From: JAYRSJ01 sp041920215
GTDB lineage: Bacteria; Pseudomonadota; Gammaproteobacteria; Burkholderiales; Burkholderiaceae_C
DNA: 64,000 nucleotides
NCBI GenBank assembly: GCA_041920215.1
Contig: JAYRSJ010000021.1
Span: 1-64,000, forward strand
Reading direction: 5' to 3'
This document shows, in pieces, positions 8,195 through 17,947 of the stretch (the stretch's first letter is position 1; every line of letters begins with the position of its first letter). A program made the translations under genes and the position numbers. The notes beneath the pieces were generated by a model. It did no database searches and was not told where the DNA came from. It saw only the letters and a list, made by a program, of their open reading frames with translations.

Positions 8195-10253
8195 AGCGTC
8201 GCATCAGCGCCTGCTGGGCGCTGATGCCGCTGCTCGCGACGCGCGTCGAGCTGCCGTCGGGGCCCAGCTGCCAGGCATCCAGGCGATCGTGCAGATAGGG
8301 CTGCAAGGCCTCGTCGATGACGCGCTGGCGCAGCCCGGCATCCAGCACCGGCCAGGCCACCTCGATGCGGCGCAGCATATTGCGGCTCATCCAGTCGGCG
8401 CTGGACAGGTACAGAACCTCATCAGCTTCGCTGGCGCCCCAGCGGAAGTAGCTGACCCGCGAGTGTTCGAGGAAACGGCCCACCACCGAGCGCACCAGAA
8501 TGTTGTCGGTCTGGCCCGGCAGGCCAGGCGGCAGCATGCAGGCGCCGCGCACGATCAGGTCGATGCGTACGCCGGCCTGAGACGCCTCGATCAGGCCCTG
8601 GATCAGCTCCGCATCGGTCAGCGCATTGATCTTCAGCACCACCCGCGCCGGATAACCGTCCCGCGCAGCGTCCCGCACCTTGGCCAGCAGCTCCATCATG
8701 CGGCTGTGCATATTGAAGGGCGCCAGCAGCAGGCGCTTGGGCGTCTTGATCTTGCCCAGCGAGGCGAGCTGGCGGAACACCGTGTCGGCGTCCGCGGTGA
8801 TGTCGGGGTCGGCGGTCAGATAGCCCAGATCGGTGTAGAGCCGGGCCGTCTTGGGGTTGTAGTTGCCGGTGGACAGATGGGCGTAGCGGCGCAGCTGGAT
8901 GCGGCCCCTGCGCTGCTCGCGCCGCATCACCATCAGCAGCTTGGCATGGGTCTTGAGTCCGACGATGCCGTAGACCACCTGGGCACCGACCGCCTCCAGC
9001 CGCTCGGCCCAGTTGATATTGGCCTCCTCGTCGAAGCGCGCCTTCAGCTCGACAACCACCATCACCTCCTTGCCGCGCCGGGCCGCCTCGATCAGCAGGT
9101 CCATCAGCTCGGACTTGCTGCCGGTGCGGTAGACGGTCTGCTTGATCGCGACCACGTCGGGATCCTCGACCGCCTCGCGCAGAAAGGCCACCACCGGCTC
9201 GAAGCTCTCGAAGGGATGGTGCAGCAGCACATCACCCTGCTGCAGGCGCTCGAAGATGCTCTTGCCGCGCGGCAGCCGGCTCTGCGGCCAGACCGGCTCA
9301 TAGGGCGCGAAGCGCAGCGCGTCGGCCTCGGTCTGGTCGATCAGCTCGTTGAGCCGCACCAGATTGACCGGGCCGTTGACCCGGTAGAGCGCCGCCGCCG
9401 GCAGCGCGAACTGTTCCAGCAGAAAGCTGGCCAGCTCCTCGGGGCAGGTGTTGACCACCTCCAGCCGCACCGCGCGGCCGAAGTGGCGGGTGGTCAGGCC
9501 CGAGCGCAGCGCATGACGCAGATTGGCCACCTCCTCCTCGTCCACCTCCAGATCGGAATCTCGAGTGACGCGGAACTGCGAGAAGGCCTCCACCGTGCGG
9601 CCGGGAAACAGTTCCTCCAGATGGGCGCGTATCACGCTGGTCAGCAGCACAAAGGCCTGCTGCCCCCCGCTGACCGCCGCCGGCAGCTTGATGACCCGCG
9701 GCAGCACCCGCGGCACCTTGACGATGGCGATGCGGTTGTCGCGGCCGAAGGCGTCCTTGCCCGACAGCCGCGCGATGAAGTGCAGCGACTTGTTGGCCAC
9801 CTGCGGAAAGGGATGGGCCGGGTCCAGGCCTACCGGCATCAGCAGGGGCCGCACCTCGCGCTCGAAGAAGCGCGCCACCCAGCGGCGCTGCGCCTCGTTG
9901 CGGTCCGCATGGTTGAGGATCACGATGCCCTGCTCGCGCAGCGCCGGCATCACCTCCTCGTTGAAAACCTGGTACTGCTCGTCGATCAGCAGATGGGCGG
10001 CGCGCCCTACCCGCTCCACATCACGGTTGCTGACCAGGCTGGCGGCGTCGCGGGCCGCGTCCAGCATGTCGGCGAAGCGCACCTCGAAGAACTCGTCGAG
10101 GTTGGAGGAGACGATGCAGATATAGCGCAGCCGCTCCAGCAGAGGCACATCCGCGCGCTGGGCTTGCGCCAGCACCCGCCGGTTGAATTCCAGAATCGCC
10201 TGCTCCCGGTTGAGCAAGGCGACCGGCGCCGCGGCCGGTTTCAGGCTAGTCAT
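8178..10253 (-). CDS. ppk1: Polyphosphate kinase 1
   Basis: The 691-residue length fits PPK1, which reversibly transfers the ATP gamma-phosphate onto polyphosphate. The N-terminal domain has SSNLDEFFEVRFADM. The middle shows LLHHPFESFEPVV and the KQTVYRTG segment. The autophosphorylated His lies in RYAHLSTGNYNPKTARLYTDLG near residue 459, and a second PLD-like motif follows late in the protein. It starts 9 bases downstream of the LpxH-like gene, forming a two-gene unit, and overlaps ppx tail to tail. Confidence 0.96.
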   Translation of the reverse strand: MTSLKPAAAPVALLNREQAILEFNRRVLAQAQRADVPLLERLRYICIVSSNLDEFFEVRFADMLDAARDAASLVSNRDVERVGRAAHLLIDEQYQVFNEEVMPALREQGIVILNHADRNEAQRRWVARFFEREVRPLLMPVGLDPAHPFPQVANKSLHFIARLSGKDAFGRDNRIAIVKVPRVLPRVIKLPAAVSGGQQAFVLLTSVIRAHLEELFPGRTVEAFSQFRVTRDSDLEVDEEEVANLRHALRSGLTTRHFGRAVRLEVVNTCPEELASFLLEQFALPAAALYRVNGPVNLVRLNELIDQTEADALRFAPYEPVWPQSRLPRGKSIFERLQQGDVLLHHPFESFEPVVAFLREAVEDPDVVAIKQTVYRTGSKSELMDLLIEAARRGKEVMVVVELKARFDEEANINWAERLEAVGAQVVYGIVGLKTHAKLLMVMRREQRRGRIQLRRYAHLSTGNYNPKTARLYTDLGYLTADPDITADADTVFRQLASLGKIKTPKRLLLAPFNMHSRMMELLAKVRDAARDGYPARVVLKINALTDAELIQGLIEASQAGVRIDLIVRGACMLPPGLPGQTDNILVRSVVGRFLEHSRVSYFRWGASEADEVLYLSSADWMSRNMLRRIEVAWPVLDAGLRQRVIDEALQPYLHDRLDAWQLGPDGSSTRVASSGISAQQALMRRFRKAD

Positions 10254-10262
10254 GCCCTGATT

Positions 10263-11180
10263 CTATGAAGCACTCGTGACTGATTCGTGACACCGCTGGG
10301 CCGCCACCGCCACCGCAGCGGCCGGCGCGGGGAGCCGGTGCCGGCCCTGGGCCGCCGCGCTCCAGTCCAGGATCTCCAGCCGGCCATCGCCATGCTCGAC
10401 CAGGGCGCTGAGGCTCTCCACCCAGTCGCCGTCGTTGCAGTACAGCACGCCCTCGATCTCGCGCATCTCGGCATGGTGGATATGGCCGCAGACCACGCCG
10501 TCGGCGCCGCGCCGCCTGGCCTCGCGCGCCACCGCGGTCTCGAACTGCGAGACATAGCTGACCGCCCGCTTGACCTTGAGCTTCAGGTATTTGGACAGGC
10601 TCCAGTAGGGCAGGCCCAGGCGGGCGCGCAGCGAGTTCAGATGGCGGTTCAAGCGCAGCGTGAATTCGTAGGCGCTATCGCCCAGATAGGCCAGCCAGCG
10701 GGCGCACTGGATCACGCCGTCGAACAGATCGCCATGGGTGATCCACAGCCGCCGGCCATCGGCAGTCTCGTGCATCCAGTCCTCGGCCACCTCGATGCCG
10801 CCGAAGTTGTGCTGCAGGTACTTGCGGGCGAACTCGTCATGATTGCCCGGAATGAAGACCACCCGGCAGCCCTTGCGCGCCTTGCGCAGCAGCTTCTGCA
10901 CCACATCGTTGTGGGCCTGCGGCCAGTACCAGCTGCGCCGCAGCTGCCAGCCGTCGATGATGTCGCCGACCAGAAAGAGCTGCTCGCACTCGACCGTGCG
11001 CAGAAAGTCCAGCAGCGCATGGGCCTGGCAGCCCGGCGTGCCCAGATGCAGGTCCGAGATCCAGACGGTTCGCAGCCGCAGGCGCGCGCCCTCCTCGGCC
11101 GGCTCGGCGTCCGGCTCATCCGCGGCGCTTGCGTGGGCGCGACCCAGGGCCGCGCGCATCAGGTCGGGGTCTGGCTTCAT
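10263..11180 (-). CDS. Calcineurin-like phosphoesterase, UDP-2,3-diacylglucosamine diphosphatase (LpxH)-like
   Basis: The 305-residue protein has a full metallophosphoesterase motif set: DLHLG, GDIIDGW, GNHDEF, THGDLFDG and GHIHHAE, which bind two divalent metals. The SDLHLGTPGCQA to GDIIDGWQLRRSWYW pattern matches the LpxH-like subgroup annotated as UDP-2,3-diacylglucosamine hydrolase (lipid A pathway). The C-terminus (about residues 250-305) is Ala-rich and poorly conserved. ATG 11180 was chosen because upstream codons are low-complexity. True LpxH activity is not certain, since distinct LpxH paralogues are common in Burkholderiales. It is likely cotranscribed with ppk1. Confidence 0.82.
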   Translation of the reverse strand: MKPDPDLMRAALGRAHASAADEPDAEPAEEGARLRLRTVWISDLHLGTPGCQAHALLDFLRTVECEQLFLVGDIIDGWQLRRSWYWPQAHNDVVQKLLRKARKGCRVVFIPGNHDEFARKYLQHNFGGIEVAEDWMHETADGRRLWITHGDLFDGVIQCARWLAYLGDSAYEFTLRLNRHLNSLRARLGLPYWSLSKYLKLKVKRAVSYVSQFETAVAREARRRGADGVVCGHIHHAEMREIEGVLYCNDGDWVESLSALVEHGDGRLEILDWSAAAQGRHRLPAPAAAVAVAAQRCHESVTSAS

Positions 11181-11263
11181 GGCTCGCCAGCTTGGGGGCG
11201 GCGCATGTCCCGACCATGGCAGGCCCGTGAAGCCTGCATGACAGCGCCCTGATAATCCCGCCC

Positions 11264-12235
11264 ATGCATCTGATGATTCCCCACGCCAGCCCGCTGGACG
11301 AGGCCGGCGAGCAGGCCCGCCAGACCCTGGCCCTGCCCCGGCTGGCCGAGCTGCTGGCCCTGCTGCGCCCCGAGCGCCCGCTGGGCGGCGACGCCTACAG
11401 CCCGCTGGCACCACAAGACCTGGCCCTGGCCCAGGCCTGGGGCTGGCCGCTGCCGGGGCAAGACCTGTCCCCCGCCGCCAGCGCGACCTCGCCCGTCCCC
11501 GTGCCGCTGGCCGCCGCCCTGGCCGAGGACGATGGCGTGGCCGTCGGCGACCGGGCCTGGGCCTTGCTGACGCCGCTGCATCTCTCGGTGGGCAGCGACC
11601 AGGTCACCGCCCTGCACCCGGATGCGCTGCAGCTCGACGAGGCCCAGTCGCGCGCCGCCTTCGACAGCCTGGCCGAGCTGTTTCCGGCCGCCGAGGGCTG
11701 GACCCGCGCCTGGGGCGCGCCCAGCCGCTGGTACATCGCCCACGCGCAGCTGGCGCAGCAACCCAGCGCGAGCCTGGAGCGGGTGATACACCGCAATATC
11801 GACGCCTGGCTGCCCGAGGCGCCGCTGCTGCGCCGGCTGCAGATGGAGGCCCAGATGCTGCTGCATCGCGCCGACTTCAACCGCCAGCGCGAGGCGCGTG
11901 GCGCGCTGGCGCTGAATTCGGTCTGGATCTCGGGCTGCGGCCGCGCGCAGCCGCGCCGGCCCGCGCTGCCGCTGCAGCTCGAGCGCGGCCTGGCCGAACC
12001 GGCCCTGGCCGGCGACTGGGCCGCCTGGTGTGAGGCCTGGCGGGCCCTGGACGCCGGGCCGGTGGCTGCCTTGCTGGCCCAGGCCCGGGCCGGCGCGCCG
12101 CTGCGCCTGACCCTGGTGGGCGAGCGCCGCGCCCAGAGCTTTGTGCCGGCCGCACCGGCCGGCCTGCTGGCTCGCTGGCGCCAGCGCCTGGCGGGCGGCC
12201 GCGCCGATGTGCAGCGCCTGCTGGAGCCCTTGTGA
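11264..12235 (+). CDS. Conserved hypothetical protein adjoining recJ (COG4255-like, sometimes labelled phosphoglycerate mutase)
   Basis: This 323-residue soluble protein resembles proteins encoded next to recJ in beta-proteobacteria. Recognisable parts are the opening MIPHASP, a central segment with EDDGVAVGDRAWALLTPLHLSVG, and NSVWISGCGRA in the second half. The mutase-like label rests on weak similarity only, and I see no complete catalytic set. GATAAT at 11251-11256 is 7 bases from the ATG, suggesting a leaderless message. It overlaps recJ by four bases. Confidence 0.7.
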   Translation: MHLMIPHASPLDEAGEQARQTLALPRLAELLALLRPERPLGGDAYSPLAPQDLALAQAWGWPLPGQDLSPAASATSPVPVPLAAALAEDDGVAVGDRAWALLTPLHLSVGSDQVTALHPDALQLDEAQSRAAFDSLAELFPAAEGWTRAWGAPSRWYIAHAQLAQQPSASLERVIHRNIDAWLPEAPLLRRLQMEAQMLLHRADFNRQREARGALALNSVWISGCGRAQPRRPALPLQLERGLAEPALAGDWAAWCEAWRALDAGPVAALLAQARAGAPLRLTLVGERRAQSFVPAAPAGLLARWRQRLAGGRADVQRLLEPL

Positions 12236-13983
12236 ACGCGCCGCAACTGCTGCTGCGCGATGTGCCGCCGCGCGCCGCCTGGGCGCTGGAGCAGGCCGGC
12301 GTGCCGCCGCTGCTGGCCCGGCTGTTCGCCGCCCGCGGCGTGCGCTCGGCCGAGGAGCTGGACGACGGCCTGGCCCGGCTGCTGCCCCCCGAGGGTGAGA
12401 GCGGCATGAAGGGCATGGCCCAGGCCGCCACCCTGCTGGCCGATGCGCTGCAGGGCGGCGAGCGTGTCTGCATCGTGGCCGACTACGACTGCGACGGCGC
12501 CACCGCCTGCAGCGTGATGCTGCGCGGCCTGGCCCTGCTGGGGGCAAGACCCGGCACCCTGCACTATGTGGTGCCCGACCGCGCGGTCCATGGCTACGGC
12601 CTGACGCCGACCATCGTCGAGCTGGCCCTGCCGCTGCGACCGCAGCTGCTGGTGACGGTGGACAACGGCATCGCCAGCCTGGCCGGTGTGGCCCATGCCA
12701 AGGCCCTGGGGCTCAAGGTGCTGGTCACCGACCACCATCTGCCGGCCCTGATCGGCGAGCAGATCGAGCTGCCCGCAGCCGACGGCCTGATCAACCCCAA
12801 CCAGCCCGGCTGCCCCTTCGGGAGCAAGAACCTGGCCGGCGTCGGCGTGGCCTTCTATGCGCTGCTGGCCCTGCGCGCCGAGCTGCGCCGCCGCGGTGCC
12901 TTTGCCGCCGGCGCGCAGCCCAGGCTGGACAGCCTGCTGGATCTGGTGGCGCTGGGCACGGTGGCCGATGTGGTCAAGCTCGATGCCAACAACCGCCGCC
13001 TGGTCGCCCAGGGCCTGCGCCGCATGCGCGCCGGCCGCATGCAGCCGGGTGTGGCCGCGCTGTTCAGCGCCGCCGGCCGCGACGCGCTGCGCGCCACCGC
13101 CTTCGATCTGGGCTTTGCGCTTGGCCCACGCATCAATGCCGCCGGCCGGCTCTCCGACATGACGCTGGGCATCGAATGCCTGACGACCGACGATCCGGCC
13201 CGGGCGCTGGAGCTGGCCCGCCAGCTCGACGCGATCAACCGCGAGCGCCGCGAGATCGAGGCCGGCATGCGCGAGCTGGCCGAGGCCAGGCTGGATGCGC
13301 TGCTGCAGAACCCGGCCCTCAAGGGCGAGGCCCCGCCGGCCCTGTGCCTGCATGAGCCCGACTTCCACGAGGGCGTGATCGGCATCGTCGCGGGTCGGCT
13401 CAAGGACCGGCTGCACCGGCCCACTTTTGTGTTCGCCACCGGTGCCGACGGCCAGCTCAAGGGCTCGGGCCGATCGATACCCGGCTTTCATCTGCGCGAT
13501 GCGCTGGACCTGGTGTCCAAGCGCCATCCCGACTTGCTAAAGAAGTTTGGCGGCCATGCGATGGCGGCCGGCTGCACCCTGGTCGAGCAGGGCTTCGAGC
13601 GCTTCAACGCGGCCCTGCAGCAGGTGGCCCGCGAATGGCTGGACGAGGCCGCGCTGACCCGGGTGCTGCGCACCGACGGGCCGCTGCCGCCCGAGGCCTT
13701 CAACCCGGCCGTGGTGCAGCAGCTGGAGGCCCAGGTCTGGGGCCAGGCCTTCGAAGCGCCGCTGTTCTGCGACGAGGTCGAGGTGCTGTCCCAGCGCATC
13801 GTCGGCGAGCGCCATCTGAAGCTGCGTCTGCGCCAGGGCGGTGCCCAGCGCGACGCCATCTGGTTCGGCCATATCGAGCCGCTGCCGGAGCGGGTGCGCC
13901 TGGCCTACCGGCTGAGCCTGGACGAGTACCAGGGCCAGCAGCGGGTGCAGATGGTGGTGGAGGCGCAGGCCGGAGGCGGCTAA
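12232..13983 (+). CDS. recJ: Single-stranded-DNA-specific 5'-3' exonuclease RecJ
   Basis: The 583-residue length is typical of RecJ, the DHH/DHHA1 exonuclease of the RecF recombination and mismatch-repair pathways. The DHH domain shows VADYDCDGATACSVML (motif I), VDNGIAS (motif II) and VTDHHLP (motif III, the DHH). DHHA1 features follow: FHEGVIGIVAGRLKDRL and GSGRSIPGFHLRDAL, with FGGHAMAAGC. A C-terminal OB-type domain is present. The start is GTG at 12232, overlapping the upstream stop in GTGA. Confidence 0.95.
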   Translation: MNAPQLLLRDVPPRAAWALEQAGVPPLLARLFAARGVRSAEELDDGLARLLPPEGESGMKGMAQAATLLADALQGGERVCIVADYDCDGATACSVMLRGLALLGARPGTLHYVVPDRAVHGYGLTPTIVELALPLRPQLLVTVDNGIASLAGVAHAKALGLKVLVTDHHLPALIGEQIELPAADGLINPNQPGCPFGSKNLAGVGVAFYALLALRAELRRRGAFAAGAQPRLDSLLDLVALGTVADVVKLDANNRRLVAQGLRRMRAGRMQPGVAALFSAAGRDALRATAFDLGFALGPRINAAGRLSDMTLGIECLTTDDPARALELARQLDAINRERREIEAGMRELAEARLDALLQNPALKGEAPPALCLHEPDFHEGVIGIVAGRLKDRLHRPTFVFATGADGQLKGSGRSIPGFHLRDALDLVSKRHPDLLKKFGGHAMAAGCTLVEQGFERFNAALQQVAREWLDEAALTRVLRTDGPLPPEAFNPAVVQQLEAQVWGQAFEAPLFCDEVEVLSQRIVGERHLKLRLRQGGAQRDAIWFGHIEPLPERVRLAYRLSLDEYQGQQRVQMVVEAQAGGG

Positions 13984-14082
13984 CGCGCAAAGCTAGCGTG
14001 CAAAAGTCACGCCTTGCGGCGGCAAATTTGACAGGCAGGCCCATGTCAAGAGCCTGACACCGGGCGACCGAAGAATCCGGGC

Positions 14083-15945
14083 ATGCCCTATCTCGCCTGC
14101 CCGCCCAGCCCGCCTGACCTGGCGGTTTCCGCCCTGCCGGTACGTCCGGCCACCGCCCTGCCGCCGGCCGAGCCGCTGGCCCAGACGCTTGCGCAGCTGC
14201 TCGACCAGCAGGCCTTCGACATCCATTTCCAGCCCCTGGTCGATCTGGACCGGGTCGGCATCATCGGCTACGAAGCACTGTGCCGCGGACCGGCCGATTC
14301 GCCGCTGCACTCGCCGCTGGTGCTGTTCGAGGTGGCGGCCCGCTGCGGCCGGCTGGTGGAGCTGGAACGCCTGATCGTGCGCCTGGCGCTGCAGCGCTTT
14401 CGTGGCCTCCATCTGCCGGGCCAGGTCTTCCTGAACCTGACCGCCGACACCTTGATGGCCGCCAATGGCTGCCTGGACAGCATCGCCCGCGACTTCGCCA
14501 CCCAGGGCCTGCCGGCCTCGCGCATCGTCATCGAGCTGACCGAGACCCGGCCCATCCTCGACCCGGCCGCCCTGGGTCAGACCCTGCAGGGCCTGCGCAA
14601 GCTGGGCTTTGTCGTGGCCCTGGACGATCTGGGCGAGGGCTTCGCCAGCCTGAAGCGCTGGATGGACATCAGGCCCGACTTCGTCAAGATCGACCGCCAT
14701 TTCATCGACGGCATCGCGCAGGAGCCGCTGAAGCAGCAGTTCGTGCGCTCCATCCTGGAGATGGCCGCCTCCAGCGGCTGCACCGTGATCGCCGAGGGCC
14801 TGGAACAGCAGGGCGATCTGGCGGTGCTACGCCGCCTGGGCGTGCCGGTCTGCCAGGGCTATCTGCTGGCCCGGCCCAGCGCCAGCCCGCGCGCCAGCCT
14901 GCGCAGCGAGGTCGATGCGCTGCTGCGTCCCGACGCCCAGCGCCGCCTGCCGGCCCTGCAGCTGCCACCCGACGCGATACGCTGCGCGGCCCAGCTGGCG
15001 CGCCGCGGCCACACGGTCACCGCCCAGGTCAGCTGCCAGAGCGTGGTGGAGATGTTCACCCGCGACGAGCAGCTCTATGCGATGCCGGTGCTGGACGATG
15101 CGCACCGGCCCATCGGCATACTGCGCTCGCTGCATGTGCTCAAGCGCAGCAACGAGCGCTTCTTCATGGACCTGCACGGACGCCACAGCTGCACCGAGCT
15201 GATGGATGCGCAGCCGCTGATCTTCGATGTGGCGACCGAGCTGCGCGCAATGAGCGAGGCCATCGCCAGCCTGGACGACCGGCTGATGGTCGATGGCTTC
15301 ATCGTCACCAAGCATGGCGAGTACCACGGCAGCGGCCGCAGCAGCGATCTGCTCAAGGCGGTGTCGGACCAGCAGGTGCACTGCGCCCGCTATGCCAATC
15401 CGCTGACCCTGCTGCCTGGCAATGTGCCGATCGACCACCAGCTCGACAGCCTGCTGGCCGAGGGCCGGCCCTTTGTCGTGGCCGCCTGGGACCTGGACCA
15501 CTTCAAGCCCTTCAACGATGTCTACGGCTATCAGGCCGGCGATGCGCTGATCAAGTTCAGCGCCCAGACCCTCAGCGATGCCGCCGACCCGGTGCTGGAC
15601 TTCGTCGGCCATATCGGCGGCGACGACTTCCTGATGGTGCTGGGCACGCCCGACTGGCCGGCCCGGCTGCAGCAGGTCTGCCACCGCTTCGACAGCGGCG
15701 TGGCCGCCTTCTTCTCGGCCGAGCATCTGCGTGCCGGCGGCTACACCACGCTGAACCGCCAGAACCAGCCCGGCTTCCATCCGCTGCCGCGCTTCAGCGC
15801 CGGTGTCATCTGCGTGGAGCCCGGCGCCTTCGACAGCGCCCGCGCGCTCTCGGCCGCGCTGGCCGAGCCCAAGCGGGTGGTCAAGGGCCAGGGCGGGCTG
15901 AGCCGCTTGTTTGTCGACCGGCGCCATGCCGCCAGCAGGAACTGA
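14083..15945 (+). CDS. EAL-CBS-GGDEF(like) cyclic-di-GMP signalling protein
   Basis: The 620-residue protein has an N-terminal EAL domain (about 40-280), a central CBS-pair-like region (about 300-440) and a C-terminal GGDEF-type domain (about 455-610). EAL catalytic residues look intact: YEALCRG, ELTETRP, DDLGEG, FVKIDRHF, AEGLEQ and CQGYLLARP, so phosphodiesterase activity is predicted. The cyclase signature is HIGGDDF, an E-to-D change from GGDEF, so cyclase activity is doubtful and the domain may bind GTP or regulate. No membrane segment is seen. AAGAAT sits 6 bases before the ATG. Its stop overlaps the chemoreceptor start (TGATG). Confidence 0.9.
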   Translation: MPYLACPPSPPDLAVSALPVRPATALPPAEPLAQTLAQLLDQQAFDIHFQPLVDLDRVGIIGYEALCRGPADSPLHSPLVLFEVAARCGRLVELERLIVRLALQRFRGLHLPGQVFLNLTADTLMAANGCLDSIARDFATQGLPASRIVIELTETRPILDPAALGQTLQGLRKLGFVVALDDLGEGFASLKRWMDIRPDFVKIDRHFIDGIAQEPLKQQFVRSILEMAASSGCTVIAEGLEQQGDLAVLRRLGVPVCQGYLLARPSASPRASLRSEVDALLRPDAQRRLPALQLPPDAIRCAAQLARRGHTVTAQVSCQSVVEMFTRDEQLYAMPVLDDAHRPIGILRSLHVLKRSNERFFMDLHGRHSCTELMDAQPLIFDVATELRAMSEAIASLDDRLMVDGFIVTKHGEYHGSGRSSDLLKAVSDQQVHCARYANPLTLLPGNVPIDHQLDSLLAEGRPFVVAAWDLDHFKPFNDVYGYQAGDALIKFSAQTLSDAADPVLDFVGHIGGDDFLMVLGTPDWPARLQQVCHRFDSGVAAFFSAEHLRAGGYTTLNRQNQPGFHPLPRFSAGVICVEPGAFDSARALSAALAEPKRVVKGQGGLSRLFVDRRHAASRN

Positions 15946-17873
15946 TGATGACGACGACCACCACGATGAGCCCGCGCGCCGAGGCCGGCCCCCAGTGGAG
16001 CCTGCGCGCCCGGCTGGGCCTGATCGGCCTGATCGCGCTGCTGCTGGGCCTGCTGCCCAGCGGTCTGCTGCTGCAGAGCTATCTGCAACAGCTGCAGCGC
16101 AGCGAACAGGCCTACCGGGGCCTGCCCGCCAACACCGCCTGGCAGGCGGTGCTCAAGGGCCTGCAGCAGCACCGCCGCAGCGCTGCCGAGAGCCTCAGCA
16201 CCCGGCCGGCCGCGCGCCAGGAGCTGGCCGCGGCCCGCGCCCAGGTGCAGCAGGCCCTGGCCCGGCTGGACATGGCCCTGGCGCCGCTGGGCGATGCACG
16301 CCATGCGGCGGCGGCGGCGCAACTGCGCCAGGGCTTTGCCGCGCTGGCCAGCAGTCTCGACGCCGGCCAGCTCGATGTCGGCCGGCTGCTGCAGGCCCAG
16401 CAGCAGCTGGCCGCCCAGGCCTTTGCCGCACTGGCCGAGATCAACGCAGACAGCGGCCTGCTGCTGGACCCGCAGCCGGGCAGCCACTTTGCGATACAGG
16501 CCGGCCTGCAGGCCGCGCCGCGGGTGGAGGATGCGCTGTCCGAGCTCTCCAGCCTGGCCCGCGCGGCCGCGGTGGACGATGTGGGCGCGGTGGCCGCCGC
16601 GCTGACCCGCTACCGCGAGCAGGCCGACCAGCTGCTGCGCCAGCTGCAGCTGGCGCTGCGCGGCGGTGCCTCCGCGCAAGACCTGGCCCCGCTGGTGGTG
16701 CAGGCGCGCCAGCAGCGCGCGCTGGTGGACAGCGCGATGGCGGCCGCGGCCAAGGACGTCAGCTATCCGCTGGAACAGCTGGCCGCCAGCTTCGAGACCG
16801 CCGCCACGCTGCAGGCCCAGGTCTCGGCCCGGGTGCTGCAGAGCCTGGACGCCGAGCTGGCCGCGCGCCGCGACGCCGCCGCGCTGAAGCGCAATCTGCT
16901 GTTGCTGCTGATACCGGCCCTGCTGGGCCTGCTCGCGCTGATGATGGGGCGGGCGGTGCGCCAGCTGCTGCTGCCGGTGGCGCAGATCATTGCGGTGACC
17001 GAGCGCATCGCCGGCGGCGACCTGAGCCAGCCGGTGCCGCCGGGCCGGCGCGACGAGCTGGGCCGGGTGCTGCAGGCCCTGGCCCGCATGCAGGCGCAGC
17101 TGCGCCAGCTGGTCGAGCAGATCCAGGACGGTGCCGCCGGCATCCGGGTGGCGACCCACGATATCGCCGCCGGCAACCAGGACCTGGCCCAGCGCAGCGA
17201 TGCCGCCGCCGCCCGGCTGCAGCAGACCGCGGCCCATGTGGACGCGCTCGACCAGGGGGTGCAGGCCAGCAATGGCGCGGTGGCGTAGGCCAGCGCCCTG
17301 TCGGGCACCGCCAGCGAGCTGGCGCGGCGCGGCGGCCAGGTGGTCGGCGAGGTGGTGGGCACCATGGGCGGCATCCACGCGGCCTCGCGCCGCATCAGCG
17401 AGATCACCGGCCTGATCGACGGCCTGGCCTTCCAGACCAATATCCTGGCGCTGAATGCCGCCGTCGAGGCGGCGCGCGCCGGCGAGCAGGGGCGCGGCTT
17501 CGCGGTGGTGGCCACCGAGGTGCGCAGCCTGGCGCAGCGCAGCGCCAGCGCGGCCAAGGAGATCAAGACCCTGATCCAGCAATCGGTGGAGCGGGTCGAG
17601 CGCGGTGCCGTGCTGGCCAGCGAGGCCGGCGGCGCGATGCAGCAGATCGTCGCCCAGGTCGGCGAGGTCGGCCAGGTGATTGCGCGCCTGGCCGGCCAGG
17701 CGCATCAGCAGGCCGGCCAGGCCAGCGAGCTGGGCCAGGCGGTGCGGGCGATCGACGCGATGACCCAGCAGAACGCCGCTCTGGTCGAGCAGGCGGCCGC
17801 GGCCGCCGAGTTGCTGCGCCAGCAGGCCGCCGGCATGGACCGCACAGTGCAGACCTTCAGGCTGGCCGCCTGA
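15945..17873 (+). pseudogene. Methyl-accepting chemotaxis protein interrupted by an in-frame amber codon
   Basis: Read through, this is a 642-codon chemoreceptor. It has a transmembrane helix at about residues 22-45, a helical periplasmic sensor domain, a second transmembrane helix at about 320-345, a HAMP domain and a signalling domain whose hairpin tip contains DGLAFQTNILALNAAVEAAR. A TAG at 17286-17288 (codon 448) stops the frame between HAMP and the tip, and the same frame resumes at once. Homologues normally have Gln at this point, so CAG to TAG explains it. The truncated product lacks the CheA/CheW contact tip and should not signal. Sequencing error or amber suppression are alternatives. 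It follows the EAL gene with a one-base overlap. Confidence 0.88.
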
Positions 17874-17947
17874 GCCAGGGCCAGCGCCGGGCGATTGAGA
17901 GACCCCGCCCGCCGCTGCACGGGCCCCGGCCTCCTAGAATCGGGCCG

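Noticed and set aside
14280..15944. Long upstream extension of the chemoreceptor frame through the EAL gene
   Set aside because: The EAL-GGDDF protein is unmistakable in the other frame; the chemoreceptor begins with its own ATG at 15945.
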